From Bacteroidota bacterium (GTDB lineage: Bacteria; Bacteroidota; Bacteroidia; Sphingobacteriales; Sphingobacteriaceae): 17,274 bases of DNA. The position numbers and the translations under genes were made by a program. This document shows, piece by piece, positions 6,783 through 13,726 of the stretch; position 1 is the stretch's first letter, and each line of letters opens with the position of its first letter. The stretch covers positions 1 through 17,274 of the forward strand of contig JABDEQ010000057.1 of the NCBI GenBank assembly GCA_013286985.1, read 5' to 3'. Below the pieces are notes generated by a model, which saw nothing but the letters and a program-made list of their open reading frames with translations, did not search any database and had not been told where the DNA came from.

Positions 6783-6870
6783 TCTGGCGCGAGTATGCAG
6801 TGTCGGGCTCAAGCCCAGAGTACTCACGCCAGAAAGGGAGTATGCAGCAATGACAAGCGCGGAGGTACTC
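6783..6870. repeat. REP-like compound inverted repeat
   Basis: TCTGGCG (6783-6789) pairs with CGCCAGA (6827-6833). Inside, GAGTA (6791-6795) pairs with TACTC (6821-6825), and at the tip GGGCT (6805-6809) faces AGCCC (6812-6816), giving a long hairpin. The left-arm word GAGTATGCAG (6791-6800) is repeated directly at 6838-6847, and a second TACTC occurs at 6866-6870, so alternative foldings are possible. The form resembles REP/BIME elements. Confidence 0.6.
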
Positions 6871-7073
6871 GTGATTTTTCTATTAACATTACAATATTCT
6901 ATGTCCCACTATTGATGGTGTTTTTCCTAAAAAACGCATTTTTTTAGCCCACGTTGTCCCAAGTTTGGCGGACGATTAGCATTAACTTCTTGATTTACAA
7001 TAGGCGTTGTCCCGGCTGTACCGGGCTGTCTCTTGTTGTGTCATGTATTTGCGGGACAGTGCACCTTTTTTAA

Positions 7074-7182
7074 CCGGGGTTTTGCGTTAGGGATTGCAGC
7101 GGACACCGGCCTTGCGAATAAGGCCTGCAGGCGTATAAGCGTAAAGCCCGGCCGCCGTTCTACCACGGCGGGAACGCCCCGG
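7074..7182 (+). ncRNA. Candidate structured RNA element
   Basis: A closing helix CCGGGG (7074-7079) with CCCCGG (7177-7182) is extended, after a one-sided bulge at 7080-7084, by CGTT (7085-7088) with AACG (7173-7176). Within it are two hairpins: GGCCTT (7108-7113) with AAGGCC (7120-7125), and GCCGT (7154-7158) with ACGGC (7165-7169). The block is much more GC-rich than its surroundings and has clean ends. The strand is uncertain because most pairs hold on both strands. It may be a small RNA, a folded mobile repeat or the end of an element. Confidence 0.45.
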
Positions 7183-7195
7183 CAAAAAAGCATAC

Positions 7196-7233
7196 TAATC
7201 TGTAGGTCTTAGGTTCAAATCTTATTAGGATCA
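7196..7233 (+). other. tRNA 3'-half-like remnant
   Basis: The segment contains an AGGTC variable-loop-like stretch, then TTAGG, TTCAAAT and CTTAT in the register of a T-arm. This gives four of five pairs, including the conserved G53-C61. TAGGATC plus A follows, in the register of acceptor and discriminator. No matching 5' half is present. A terminator follows at once, as at the other two tRNA-like scars. Confidence 0.35.
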
Positions 7234-7269
7234 AAAAAGGAGATATCCGATTTGGACACCACCTTTTTT
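7233..7269. terminator. Bidirectional terminator
   Basis: AAAAAAGG (7233-7240) pairs with CCTTTTTT (7262-7269), with inner TCC/GGA pairing. A/T tracts on both sides allow it to act in both directions. On the minus strand it lies about 40 bp beyond the alpha/beta hydrolase stop and probably ends that transcript. Confidence 0.55.
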
Positions 7270-7310
7270 GCTTAATATAACCTTCTATTACTTAGATTTA
7301 TTGATTATTT

Positions 7311-8102
7311 CTATTTAGCCATTGTTGCCTGGCTTGCTGCTTCAATAATCAGTTTGGCAACTTCAGTTGGATGTGACTCATAAACGGAATGACTTGCCCC
7401 GTCAATTTCTACTGTGTGGCTGCTCGCTCTTTTGGCGTACATCCGTTCCAGGTCAGGATTAATAATACGGTCAGATTTGGCAACCATGTACCAGCTTAGT
7501 TTTGATCTCCAGGCCGGATTTTGGATTACCGCATGAAATACTTCGTCTGCGGTCAGCATCTGTGCATGAGCTGTAAATTCTGCTACATTTTCGGGCAGGT
7601 CAGCAGCAAAATCAGCATAGAAATGCTCAGGGTTGATATAGTCAAAGCCATCTGCAGTTTTTTGAAGCGATTTATACGCCGGTGGATACAATTTTCCATT
7701 GGCTGCTTCATTCTCTCCTTTATCCGGTGCATGTGCAGCAATATAGACAAGGCCTGCAACATGCGGATCATTACCTGCCTCTGTTATAATGGCACCGCCA
7801 TAACTATGCGCCACTAAAATGCAGGGTCCGTCCTGTAGGGCTAAAATCCGTTTAACTGCATTTACGTCATCAGTAAATGTGGTAAGCGGCTGTTGCACAA
7901 TGCTCACATGATAGCCTTTTTTTACTAAAATATCATAAACCGGTTTCCAGCCGGAGCCATCCACAAAAGCACCGTGTACCAGGACGATATTTTTAATGCC
8001 GGATGGTTGCTGTTGCGCTTCAGCTATAGTAAAGTTTAATATTAATGCGAAAAACAGACTGATTTTTGATAGTCTATTCATGATGTTTTTTGACGTTTTC
8101 AT
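7311..8102 (-). CDS. Secreted alpha/beta-fold hydrolase
   Basis: The 263-residue esterase/lipase-like protein has an N-terminal signal peptide (hydrophobic from about residue 12 to 25, cut near AEA at 27-29). A start at Met8 would serve equally well. The fold markers are the oxyanion segment VLVHGAF (40-46), the nucleophile elbow AHSYGG with Ser100, the acid Asp211 in VAKSDRIINP and the catalytic His238 in GASHSVYESHP. All three triad residues are present. This is the compact Abhydrolase_6 group related to plant-type esterases. It hydrolyses an ester or related small molecule in the periplasm; the substrate is not predictable. The gene is 71 bp downstream of the DUF1634 gene on the same strand and may belong to that operon. 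Confidence 0.85.
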   Translation of the reverse strand: MKTSKNIMNRLSKISLFFALILNFTIAEAQQQPSGIKNIVLVHGAFVDGSGWKPVYDILVKKGYHVSIVQQPLTTFTDDVNAVKRILALQDGPCILVAHSYGGAIITEAGNDPHVAGLVYIAAHAPDKGENEAANGKLYPPAYKSLQKTADGFDYINPEHFYADFAADLPENVAEFTAHAQMLTADEVFHAVIQNPAWRSKLSWYMVAKSDRIINPDLERMYAKRASSHTVEIDGASHSVYESHPTEVAKLIIEAASQATMAK

Positions 8103-8173
8103 ATTTTATGAAGATTATGTTATTAAAATTGAAGATTGCCAGTGCTTTGGCAGCAGGTGTTACATGCGTTTAA

Positions 8174-8575
8174 TTAGACTTTTAGGCCCCCAAAAATGCT
8201 GACCATCATGATAGCCAGAACGGTGGCCGTGATCCAGATATATAGTTTGTCTTTTTCAATAATGAAGCCTACAAGGGAAAAGGCGATCCGCAAAATAGGC
8301 GTGATGATGAGCGCCACTACACCCAGCTCAATAACGCCTTTTGCATTGGCGATGTATACGCCTTTAAAAATTTCGCCCAGGCTTGTGTACCCGGCTTTAG
8401 CTCCGGTAAATGAATGGTAATTGGGAACAGCCAGGGCTCCGAATTGTTTAAGATATATCAATCCGCCGATGAGTACGATGAGGCTGGCGATGATCACACC
8501 AAATCGTAGTTGTAATCCGATGAGCCGCTCAATATCCTGATCTGCCGGAGTTTTTTTTGAAGTTATATTTTTCAT
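8174..8575 (-). CDS. DUF1634 membrane protein
   Basis: The 133-residue protein has three predicted membrane helices: about 26-46 (GVIIASLIVLIGGLIYL), about 80-107 (IELGVVALIITPILRIAFSLVGFII) and about 112-130 (YIWITATVLAIMMVSIFGG). The Arg within the second helix and the overall spacing fit DUF1634 (PF07843). Genes of this family regularly sit beside TauE/SafE exporters and are thought to act with them. Here the gene follows the exporter gene by 23 bp. Its biochemical role is unknown. Confidence 0.85.
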   Translation of the reverse strand: MKNITSKKTPADQDIERLIGLQLRFGVIIASLIVLIGGLIYLKQFGALAVPNYHSFTGAKAGYTSLGEIFKGVYIANAKGVIELGVVALIITPILRIAFSLVGFIIEKDKLYIWITATVLAIMMVSIFGGLKV

Positions 8576-8598
8576 TTTTCAAATAATTAAATGATTCA

Positions 8599-9432
8599 TT
8601 AAAATTGATGGTGATAACCGTTATAGATCATTTCGAAGGCGACGAATGAAATAGCCAGGCAAAAAATATACTTTAACACCTTTGGATCAAGCCGGGTAAG
8701 TAATTTGGAGCCGGTGAATGCGCCCGCAAGTACCCCTAACACCACAGGGAAGGCAATACCGGCGTCCATATAACCCCTTTGCAGGTAAATTACGGCACTG
8801 GCCGCTGCGGTAACACCGATCATGAAGTTACTGGTTGTAGTGCTTACCTTAAAGGGAATATGCATGGTAGAATCCATGGCCAGCACCTTTAATGCCCCCG
8901 AGCCGATACCAAGCAGGCCAGAAAGCACGCCGGCAAGTGTCATAATGGAAAAACCAGCTCCAACGTTTTTTAGCTGATAAGCTACCTCACCATCTTTGGT
9001 AGGATAGGTACTGTTCAGTTTCAATTTTAACGCCGCGTTACTTCCCGTGGTCAGTACCCCCTGGTTTTTTTTCCGGATGGTCATAAAAGCTGAGAATAAA
9101 AGAATGGCGCCAAATAAAATGGCAATGGTGTTGGTCGGTGTATAAACAGCGATTATTGCTCCGCCAACAGCGCCGATTGTTGTGGCGATTTCAAGGAACA
9201 TGCCAAGGCGGATATTGGTGATGCCTTCTTTGACATAAGCGCTGGCCGCACCGGAAGAATTGGCAATGGCCGCCAGCAGTGCGGCGCCGATTGCATACCT
9301 TATATCGACATGAAAAACAAGGGTTAACAGCGGTATAACAACAACGCCGCCGCCCAAACCGGTGAGCGAACCTACCAGGCCGGCAAGATAGGCGCCGGCA
9401 AGTAATATCAGGGTGAATGTTAGAATAGTCAT
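8599..9432 (-). CDS. TauE/SafE (TSUP) family anion exporter
   Basis: The 277-residue, strongly hydrophobic protein has about eight membrane helices in two repeated halves, each marked by a Gly-rich motif: GSLTGLGGGVVVIPLL near residues 21-36 and GVLSGLLGIGSGALKVLAM in the second half. This is the signature of the TSUP family, whose members move sulfite, sulfonates or other small organic anions across the inner membrane. The cargo here is unknown. The gene lies 4 bp after the FadR-type regulator and is followed by its usual partner DUF1634, so all three should form one transcript controlled from the palindrome at 10111-10144. Confidence 0.92.
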   Translation of the reverse strand: MTILTFTLILLAGAYLAGLVGSLTGLGGGVVVIPLLTLVFHVDIRYAIGAALLAAIANSSGAASAYVKEGITNIRLGMFLEIATTIGAVGGAIIAVYTPTNTIAILFGAILLFSAFMTIRKKNQGVLTTGSNAALKLKLNSTYPTKDGEVAYQLKNVGAGFSIMTLAGVLSGLLGIGSGALKVLAMDSTMHIPFKVSTTTSNFMIGVTAAASAVIYLQRGYMDAGIAFPVVLGVLAGAFTGSKLLTRLDPKVLKYIFCLAISFVAFEMIYNGYHHQF

Positions 9433-9436
9433 CGTT

Positions 9437-10087
9437 TTAATAATTATTGTCCAGAATAAATTTGATAATGTCCAGCGCCTGCTTTTTTCTTTTGCCCTTG
9501 ATCGCTTTATACAAGTCCTCGTGCAAATGATGGCTCATTGCAAAATGGCCGATGCCCTGCAACTCACGCCGCGAAAAAAATGTGCGTATGGTTTGGGTGA
9601 AATGTTGATAAAGACTAATTAGAACCTTATTTGATGAGGCTTTGGCAATTGCCACATGGAAGGCGATGTCTGCATTTGTACACTGCTGGCGGTCTTCGTT
9701 TGCAATAGCCTGTTTGCGAAGCGCAAGCTGTTGTTCCATTTCCAGCAGTTGCTCTTTAGTATGGTGTTCAACTGCCAGCTTTACAATTTCTTCCTCAAGC
9801 AGTTTCCTCACGGTGTTGATTTCGTCAAAGTCAGCGTTCTTCAAACGCTCATCTATCGTTTGGGATGGGCTTTCTTCATTTACAATGGTGCCATTCCCTT
9901 GTTGTACCCTTACAATACCCGCCATCGACAGGCTTTTGATCGCTTCCCTGATCGTAGAGCGCCCAACCGAATAGGTTTCCATTAACTCCTTTTCCGTAGG
10001 TATTTTTTCACCTGCATTGTACTTCTTATTCAGAATATCCTGCCGGATGCGAACGCTGATTTGATCTGATAATCTTTCGCTTTTCAT
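9437..10087 (-). CDS. FadR-subfamily GntR transcriptional regulator
   Basis: The 216-residue regulator has an N-terminal winged helix (about 5-70) with the GntR signature: IRQDILNKKYNAGEKIPTEK, the recognition helix SVGRSTIREAIKSLSMAG and the wing VRVQQGNGTIV. A C-terminal all-helical FCD effector domain (about 85-210) carries the Asp/His residues of the FCD metal or ligand site (ADIAFHVAIAKAS and the MSHHLHEDL cluster). FadR-type regulators bind palindromes as dimers and release them when a small organic acid binds. It is first in the operon with the TSUP exporter, so it probably controls export in response to the exported compound or a relative of it. Confidence 0.93.
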   Translation of the reverse strand: MKSERLSDQISVRIRQDILNKKYNAGEKIPTEKELMETYSVGRSTIREAIKSLSMAGIVRVQQGNGTIVNEESPSQTIDERLKNADFDEINTVRKLLEEEIVKLAVEHHTKEQLLEMEQQLALRKQAIANEDRQQCTNADIAFHVAIAKASSNKVLISLYQHFTQTIRTFFSRRELQGIGHFAMSHHLHEDLYKAIKGKRKKQALDIIKFILDNNY

Positions 10088-10109
10088 ATCGCTTTAATTA
10101 TTTACAACT

Positions 10110-10117
10110 CAAAGGTA
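10110..10117 (-). promoter_or_regulatory. -7 promoter box (TACCTTTG) of the fadR-like operon
   Basis: On the minus strand TACCTTTG fits TAnnTTTG and sits 22 nt before the regulator's ATG. Seven of its eight bases lie inside the 34-bp palindrome, so a protein bound there would block the promoter. Confidence 0.5.
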
Positions 10118-10144
10118 TGATCTTTATTTAAAGATCATACCTTT
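10111..10144. promoter_or_regulatory. Perfect 34-bp palindromic operator
   Basis: AAAGGTATGATCTTTA (10111-10126) and TAAAGATCATACCTTT (10129-10144) are exact inverted 16-bp arms around TT. The site lies 23 bp upstream of the FadR-type regulator and overlaps its -7 box. GntR/FadR dimers bind palindromes of this kind, so autoregulation of the regulator/exporter operon is the simplest reading. As a hairpin it could also work as a terminator, since A/T tracts flank it. Confidence 0.65.
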
Positions 10145-10191
10145 TAAAAAAGATATGACATTCTCATTACTTAGTCACGACTAAAACCAAT

Positions 10192-10211
10192 ACACTCTTT
10201 GCTAAGAGTGT
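10192..10211 (-). terminator. Weak hairpin after the AraC gene
   Basis: ACACTCTT (10192-10199) and AAGAGTGT (10204-10211) form a perfect 8-bp stem with a TGCT loop, 44 bp past the AraC stop on the minus strand. The following bases are only partly T-rich, so it is a modest terminator candidate. Confidence 0.35.
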
Positions 10212-10255
10212 CAAACTGTAAAATTAGTGGCGAATAAAGGCTACCTGCGAAAAAA

Positions 10256-11176
10256 TTATTGGGAAAACGTACTTCTTCTGTACGCTGCGGGAGTTTGCCC
10301 CGTTTTTGATTTAAAGATCCGGTTAAAAGCCGATTCCGACTGATAACCGACCTTTGCTGCAATTTCGGATATATTGCTGTTGTCCGTTGTTAATAGCTTT
10401 TGGGCTTGTCTGATGCGCCAGTTGGTAAGGTAGCTCAGCGGTGTTTCATGTACTAATTTTTTAAAGCGGTTAAAGAAAACAGAACGTGACATGCCAATTT
10501 CCGACGCTAGAGATTCCAGCGTCCAATCGTTTTGGGGCGAGTCCTGCATCAGTTTGAGTGCCTTGCTGATCCCCGGGTCATTTAATGCGGAAAGAAAACC
10601 ACAGCCGGGCCCAGACTGTTCTAAATCTAAATATGCCCTGATAATATTAACAAACATAATTTCCGACAAACTTTTCAGCATTACTCTGCTTCCTGGTTTT
10701 TCGTTATTGAGTTCTTCCAGCATTAATTGCGTAACCTGCTTTAATAATAACTGGTTCTCTGTTACATATTGCCTGATATGAATAATAGGAGGCAAATCCT
10801 TTAGAAAAGGATGCAGGGGCTGATAATCAAATTCAAAATGGCCCGCTATAAGGGTAGTTACGTTGCCGCCACCATTAAAAACAGGAATTCCCTCTCTGCG
10901 AGCCTTTACAAATTCGGGCGACGGCATGCGTAAACTTGTAGCTTTGTCTGCTATCCAGTGGGCGCTTCCGTGAGGTACGAATACCAGATCGCCCTCCGTC
11001 AATTCTATAACACGGCCATCAGGCGAGCCAACGGTACAACTGCCGCTCACCAATCGCCAGAATTGCGAATTTTCGTCCTTAACAATATCCAGTCCCCATG
11101 GGGCTGCAAGGGGAAACTTGCTATAAACAACACTTCTGAGCCTGGTTGCCTCTAATACAGTACTTAAAGCGTCCAT
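10256..11176 (-). CDS. AraC-family regulator with N-terminal cupin
   Basis: The 306-residue protein has an N-terminal cupin-type effector domain (about 1-175, AraC N-terminal Cupin_6 style) with LVSGSCTVG and ELTEGDLVFVPHGSAHWI. A C-terminal double helix-turn-helix AraC domain (about 205-303) has the first HTH ESLASEIGMSRSVFFNRFKK and the second HTH ISEIAAKVGYQSESAFNRIF, followed by the family-typical GQTPAAYRR. Cupin_6 regulators usually respond to small, often toxic or redox-linked molecules and control neighbouring genes. It is divergent from the SnoaL-like gene and shares a 100-bp region with it that carries a symmetric palindrome and two -7 boxes. That points to control of the neighbour and possibly of itself. 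The effector is unknown. Confidence 0.92.
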   Translation of the reverse strand: MDALSTVLEATRLRSVVYSKFPLAAPWGLDIVKDENSQFWRLVSGSCTVGSPDGRVIELTEGDLVFVPHGSAHWIADKATSLRMPSPEFVKARREGIPVFNGGGNVTTLIAGHFEFDYQPLHPFLKDLPPIIHIRQYVTENQLLLKQVTQLMLEELNNEKPGSRVMLKSLSEIMFVNIIRAYLDLEQSGPGCGFLSALNDPGISKALKLMQDSPQNDWTLESLASEIGMSRSVFFNRFKKLVHETPLSYLTNWRIRQAQKLLTTDNSNISEIAAKVGYQSESAFNRIFKSKTGQTPAAYRRSTFSQ

Positions 11177-11199
11177 TTTTATAAATTGATACGATTAAG

Positions 11200-11207
11200 C
11201 AAATATA
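11200..11207 (-). promoter_or_regulatory. -7 promoter box (TATATTTG) of the AraC gene
   Basis: On the minus strand TATATTTG fits TAnnTTTG, 23 nt before the AraC start. It is separated by 8 bp from the palindrome at 11216-11236. Confidence 0.5.
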
Positions 11208-11215
11208 TAACACTT

Positions 11216-11236
11216 TTTAATACTTTAAGTATTAAA
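11216..11236. promoter_or_regulatory. 21-bp palindromic operator between divergent promoters
   Basis: TTTAATACTT (11216-11225) and AAGTATTAAA (11227-11236) are perfect arms around a single T. The -7 box of each divergent gene begins 8 bp from the palindrome edge on its own side, so the site falls in the spacer of both promoters. It is a likely operator. The binder may be the AraC protein, though AraC proteins more often use direct repeats, or another dimeric regulator. Confidence 0.6.
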
Positions 11237-11244
11237 CGACAGGC

Positions 11245-11252
11245 TAACTTTG
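11245..11252 (+). promoter_or_regulatory. -7 promoter box (TAACTTTG) of the SnoaL-like gene
   Basis: TAACTTTG matches TAnnTTTG and lies 24 nt before the ATG at 11277, 8 bp past the palindrome. Confidence 0.55.
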
Positions 11253-11276
11253 TGTTATTAAATAATCAGGAAAAAA

Positions 11277-11642
11277 ATGACAACTCAGGAATTAGCCAAT
11301 CGCTACTATGATCTTTTTCAACAAAGGCAAGTGGCAGAAATTTATCAACAGTTTTATAGTGCAGATATTGTTTGTACCGAACCTGAACATGCTTTGGCGT
11401 TAGGTGTGCCTACCATAACCACCGGTATTGAAGCGGTTTTAGCAAAGTCGAAGGCCAGGCAGGAAACTATAGCAGAAGTGCACAGCTTCTTCTGCAGCGA
11501 ACCGGTGGTTGGAGGCGATTATTTCAGCGTAGCCATGGGCAGGGACATGACCTTAAAAAATGGCCAGCGGTTACAGTTAGCAGAAATTGGAGTTTTTGGT
11601 GTAAAGGACGGTAAGATAATATCCGAAACCTTTTTCTATTAG
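11277..11642 (+). CDS. SnoaL-like / NTF2-fold small protein
   Basis: The 121-residue soluble protein opens with the typical NTF2/SnoaL helix and strand pattern: LANRYYDLFQQRQVAEIYQQ, then FYSADIVCTEPEHA. A helix with IEAVLAKSKARQE follows, then curved strands, and it ends in EIGVFGVKDGKIISETFFY, the usual closing strand of this fold. Members are small cone-shaped pockets that bind or isomerise small hydrophobic molecules; many have no known reaction. As the only gene divergent from the cupin-AraC regulator, it is probably its target. No signal peptide is present, so it acts in the cytoplasm. Confidence 0.82.
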   Translation: MTTQELANRYYDLFQQRQVAEIYQQFYSADIVCTEPEHALALGVPTITTGIEAVLAKSKARQETIAEVHSFFCSEPVVGGDYFSVAMGRDMTLKNGQRLQLAEIGVFGVKDGKIISETFFY

Positions 11643-11754
11643 CAACCGGTTAAAACTAATTGAATATCTTTTGACCACATTGCAATTTAAAACCGGGGTA
11701 AAATTTTCTTCCCTTTTGGGGTGATCTGAACATTTACTTTTTGCATAAAAGCAG

Positions 11755-11793
11755 AAAGGTGTAAAGCAAATAGATCATTTGCTTTACACCTTT
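11755..11793. terminator. Strong bidirectional terminator
   Basis: AAAGGTGTAAAGCAAAT (11755-11771) is exactly complementary to 11777-11793, giving a 17-bp stem with a 5-nt loop and A/T-rich ends. It lies between the convergent SnoaL-like gene and the GH35 gene and should end both transcripts. Confidence 0.8.
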
Positions 11794-11835
11794 TTAAAGT
11801 CAGATTTTTACATTGCACCCCTCAATGGGCGGATG

Positions 11836-13710
11836 CTATTTAGTTGTTGTACTTAAATTAAGCTGATTAAGTACCGGTGTTTTTACCGATTGAATATCAT
11901 TATGAACCGAATCATTTAACTGATCAAATATAACAATCTCATTTGCGCCCTTTTTTAACCAACAGCCCGGAAGATAGAGTGTTTGCTGAGGGCCAATATT
12001 CCAAAATCTGCCAAGGTTATGTCCGTTTACAAAAACAATGCCTTTGCTCCATTTGCTCATTTCGAGAAAAGTATCGCCGGTTTCATTTAAATCAAATTTT
12101 GCATGATAAATTGCCGGATGATTTGCGATAGCATTAAGCTTATCTGACGCCATGCCAGGAGAGGATGACATAGGCAGCTTATACATTTGCCAGTTGCCTG
12201 TAATTTCATGGTCAGCTATTAAAACAGGACTAATTATGCCTTTCAGGTTTTTGACAATCTCTTCACCATAATTGATTCTTCCCATATTTTCAACCAATAT
12301 ATCCAACGTACCATTAAAGGGCACATTGATATCCATTTCAAATTTTTTGTTGACGCGATTGAGCTCCCCAACTTTTTTTCCGTTTACATATACAATAGCA
12401 TAATCTCTTAAACCATTTAAAACCAATTTTCCGCTAACAGGCTGATTAAATCTGCGCCGGTAAAGTACATAACCATATCCCTGGTTTAAATCCTCAAAGG
12501 TTAGTGGGGTATCATTCGTTACGGGCGTCATTTTGCCAACCATCGTAAAAAAGTCTTCAGATCGGTCAAACTTTATTGAAGGGATATCAATTACTTTTAC
12601 AGGGGCAGGTACAGGAGGCAGTTTTTCTTTTGTATAATTCTGGATCTCATTTCTTAGAGAATCATATTTTTGCGTTGCCCAGCCAGCTTCACTTATTGGC
12701 GCATCATAATCATAACTGGTTATATCCGGCTGAATACCATGATCCTGATCATAATTGGCACCGGTGCTGAACCCGAAATTTGTACCCCCGTGAATCATAT
12801 AATAATTAAAGGATATACCAGCCTGAAGATACTTTGCTGTTTGCTTAACAACATCCGCGGTACTTACGCGTACAAAATCTGCCCCCCATTGATCCAACCA
12901 GCCCGGGTAAAATTCGGCAACCATGTACGGGCCTTTACCATCATGGTATTTATTGATCACTTCTTTTACTTTGGTTACGTCGTCCTCACCGTTTACTGTA
13001 GGCAAAGCCCCTTTTACACTGCCTCCCTCTAAAAGCCAGCTACCGTCAGATGTATACAATGGTACATCGAAACCGGCATCAAGAAGCTGTTGTTTAATAG
13101 CCAGGCTATATGCCTTATGTTCTGCAAGCGGAATGTCTTTTCGCTGTGCAACATACGATCCAAATTCATTTTCAACCTGCACCATAATAATGGGGCCGCC
13201 ATGAGTTATCTGTAAATTTTTAACCTGATTAGCCAGGTGATTGATATAAACACTGCACGAGTCCAAAAAAGCTTTGTTATTATTCCTTATCACCAGGTCC
13301 TTGTTCTTTTGCAGCCACCATGGGTAACCGCCAAACTCCCACTCGGCGCATACATATGGGCCGGGACGAAGAATTACCATCAGGCCTTCTTCCTGCGCTG
13401 TTTTTATAAATTCAGCAATATCCCTATTGTCTGTTTTAAAATCCCAAACACCGGGTGCAGTTTCCTGGTAATTCCAAAATACATAAGTAGCTACAGTATT
13501 AAGGCCCATAGCCTTCATCATTTTTAACCGGTGGCGCCAGTAAGGTTTTGGTATCCTGGCAAAATGCATTTCGCCCGAGTGTATCATAATGGCTTTACCA
13601 TCATAAATAAAATTCCCGTCCTTTATTTCAAAAGTGTGCCTGGCCTGCGAAAAGCTCGCAAAATGAATAAGAAGAAGGAGTATTATGGTGCTTATTGATT
13701 TTTTTTTCAT
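11836..13710 (-). CDS. Secreted beta-galactosidase, GH35
   Basis: The 624-residue enzyme begins with a signal peptide (residues 1-22, ...FASFSQA) and a GH35 TIM barrel (about 28-345). Family marks are IHSGEMHFARIP, TVATYVFWNYQE, ILRPGPYVCAEWEFGGYPWWL and the active-site motif GGPIIMVQVENEFGSY, where Glu182 is the expected acid/base. MVAEFYPGW supplies the expected nucleophile Glu266. Galactose-binding-type beta-sandwich domains fill the C-terminal part (GYGYVLYRRRF, WSKGIVFVNGHNLGRFW). GH35 enzymes release terminal beta-linked galactose from glycans, and the signal peptide places this one in the periplasm or beyond. It is the last gene of the four-gene operon, 16 bp after the CBM9-like gene. 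Confidence 0.94.
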   Translation of the reverse strand: MKKKSISTIILLLLIHFASFSQARHTFEIKDGNFIYDGKAIMIHSGEMHFARIPKPYWRHRLKMMKAMGLNTVATYVFWNYQETAPGVWDFKTDNRDIAEFIKTAQEEGLMVILRPGPYVCAEWEFGGYPWWLQKNKDLVIRNNNKAFLDSCSVYINHLANQVKNLQITHGGPIIMVQVENEFGSYVAQRKDIPLAEHKAYSLAIKQQLLDAGFDVPLYTSDGSWLLEGGSVKGALPTVNGEDDVTKVKEVINKYHDGKGPYMVAEFYPGWLDQWGADFVRVSTADVVKQTAKYLQAGISFNYYMIHGGTNFGFSTGANYDQDHGIQPDITSYDYDAPISEAGWATQKYDSLRNEIQNYTKEKLPPVPAPVKVIDIPSIKFDRSEDFFTMVGKMTPVTNDTPLTFEDLNQGYGYVLYRRRFNQPVSGKLVLNGLRDYAIVYVNGKKVGELNRVNKKFEMDINVPFNGTLDILVENMGRINYGEEIVKNLKGIISPVLIADHEITGNWQMYKLPMSSSPGMASDKLNAIANHPAIYHAKFDLNETGDTFLEMSKWSKGIVFVNGHNLGRFWNIGPQQTLYLPGCWLKKGANEIVIFDQLNDSVHNDIQSVKTPVLNQLNLSTTTK

Positions 13711-13726
13711 TGCATTTATTAGTTGT

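Larger units (their letters stand above)
6733..7310. other. Structured non-coding region between convergent genes
   Basis: Nothing here looks protein-coding: the one sizeable frame (6744-6947) is low-complexity and crosses inverted repeats. The region carries a REP-like element (6783-6870), a hairpin CCCGG/CCGGG (7011-7025), a ~110-bp structured block (7074-7182), a tRNA-like fragment (7196-7233) and a terminator (7233-7269). Confidence 0.55.

Noticed and set aside
6744..6947. 67-codon plus-strand frame after the lipoprotein gene
   Set aside because: It runs through the REP-like inverted repeat, has no recognisable protein pattern, and its hydrophobic end comes from an A/T-rich stretch. It is most likely non-coding.
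6970..7034. 20-codon minus-strand peptide starting MTQQETARYSRDN
   Set aside because: It is too short, has no supporting signal, and its sequence comes from a CCCGG/CCGGG hairpin.
9642..9985. Two overlapping plus-strand frames of about 110 codons
   Set aside because: They lie antisense to the well-supported FadR-type regulator and show Ser/Cys-rich shadow composition.
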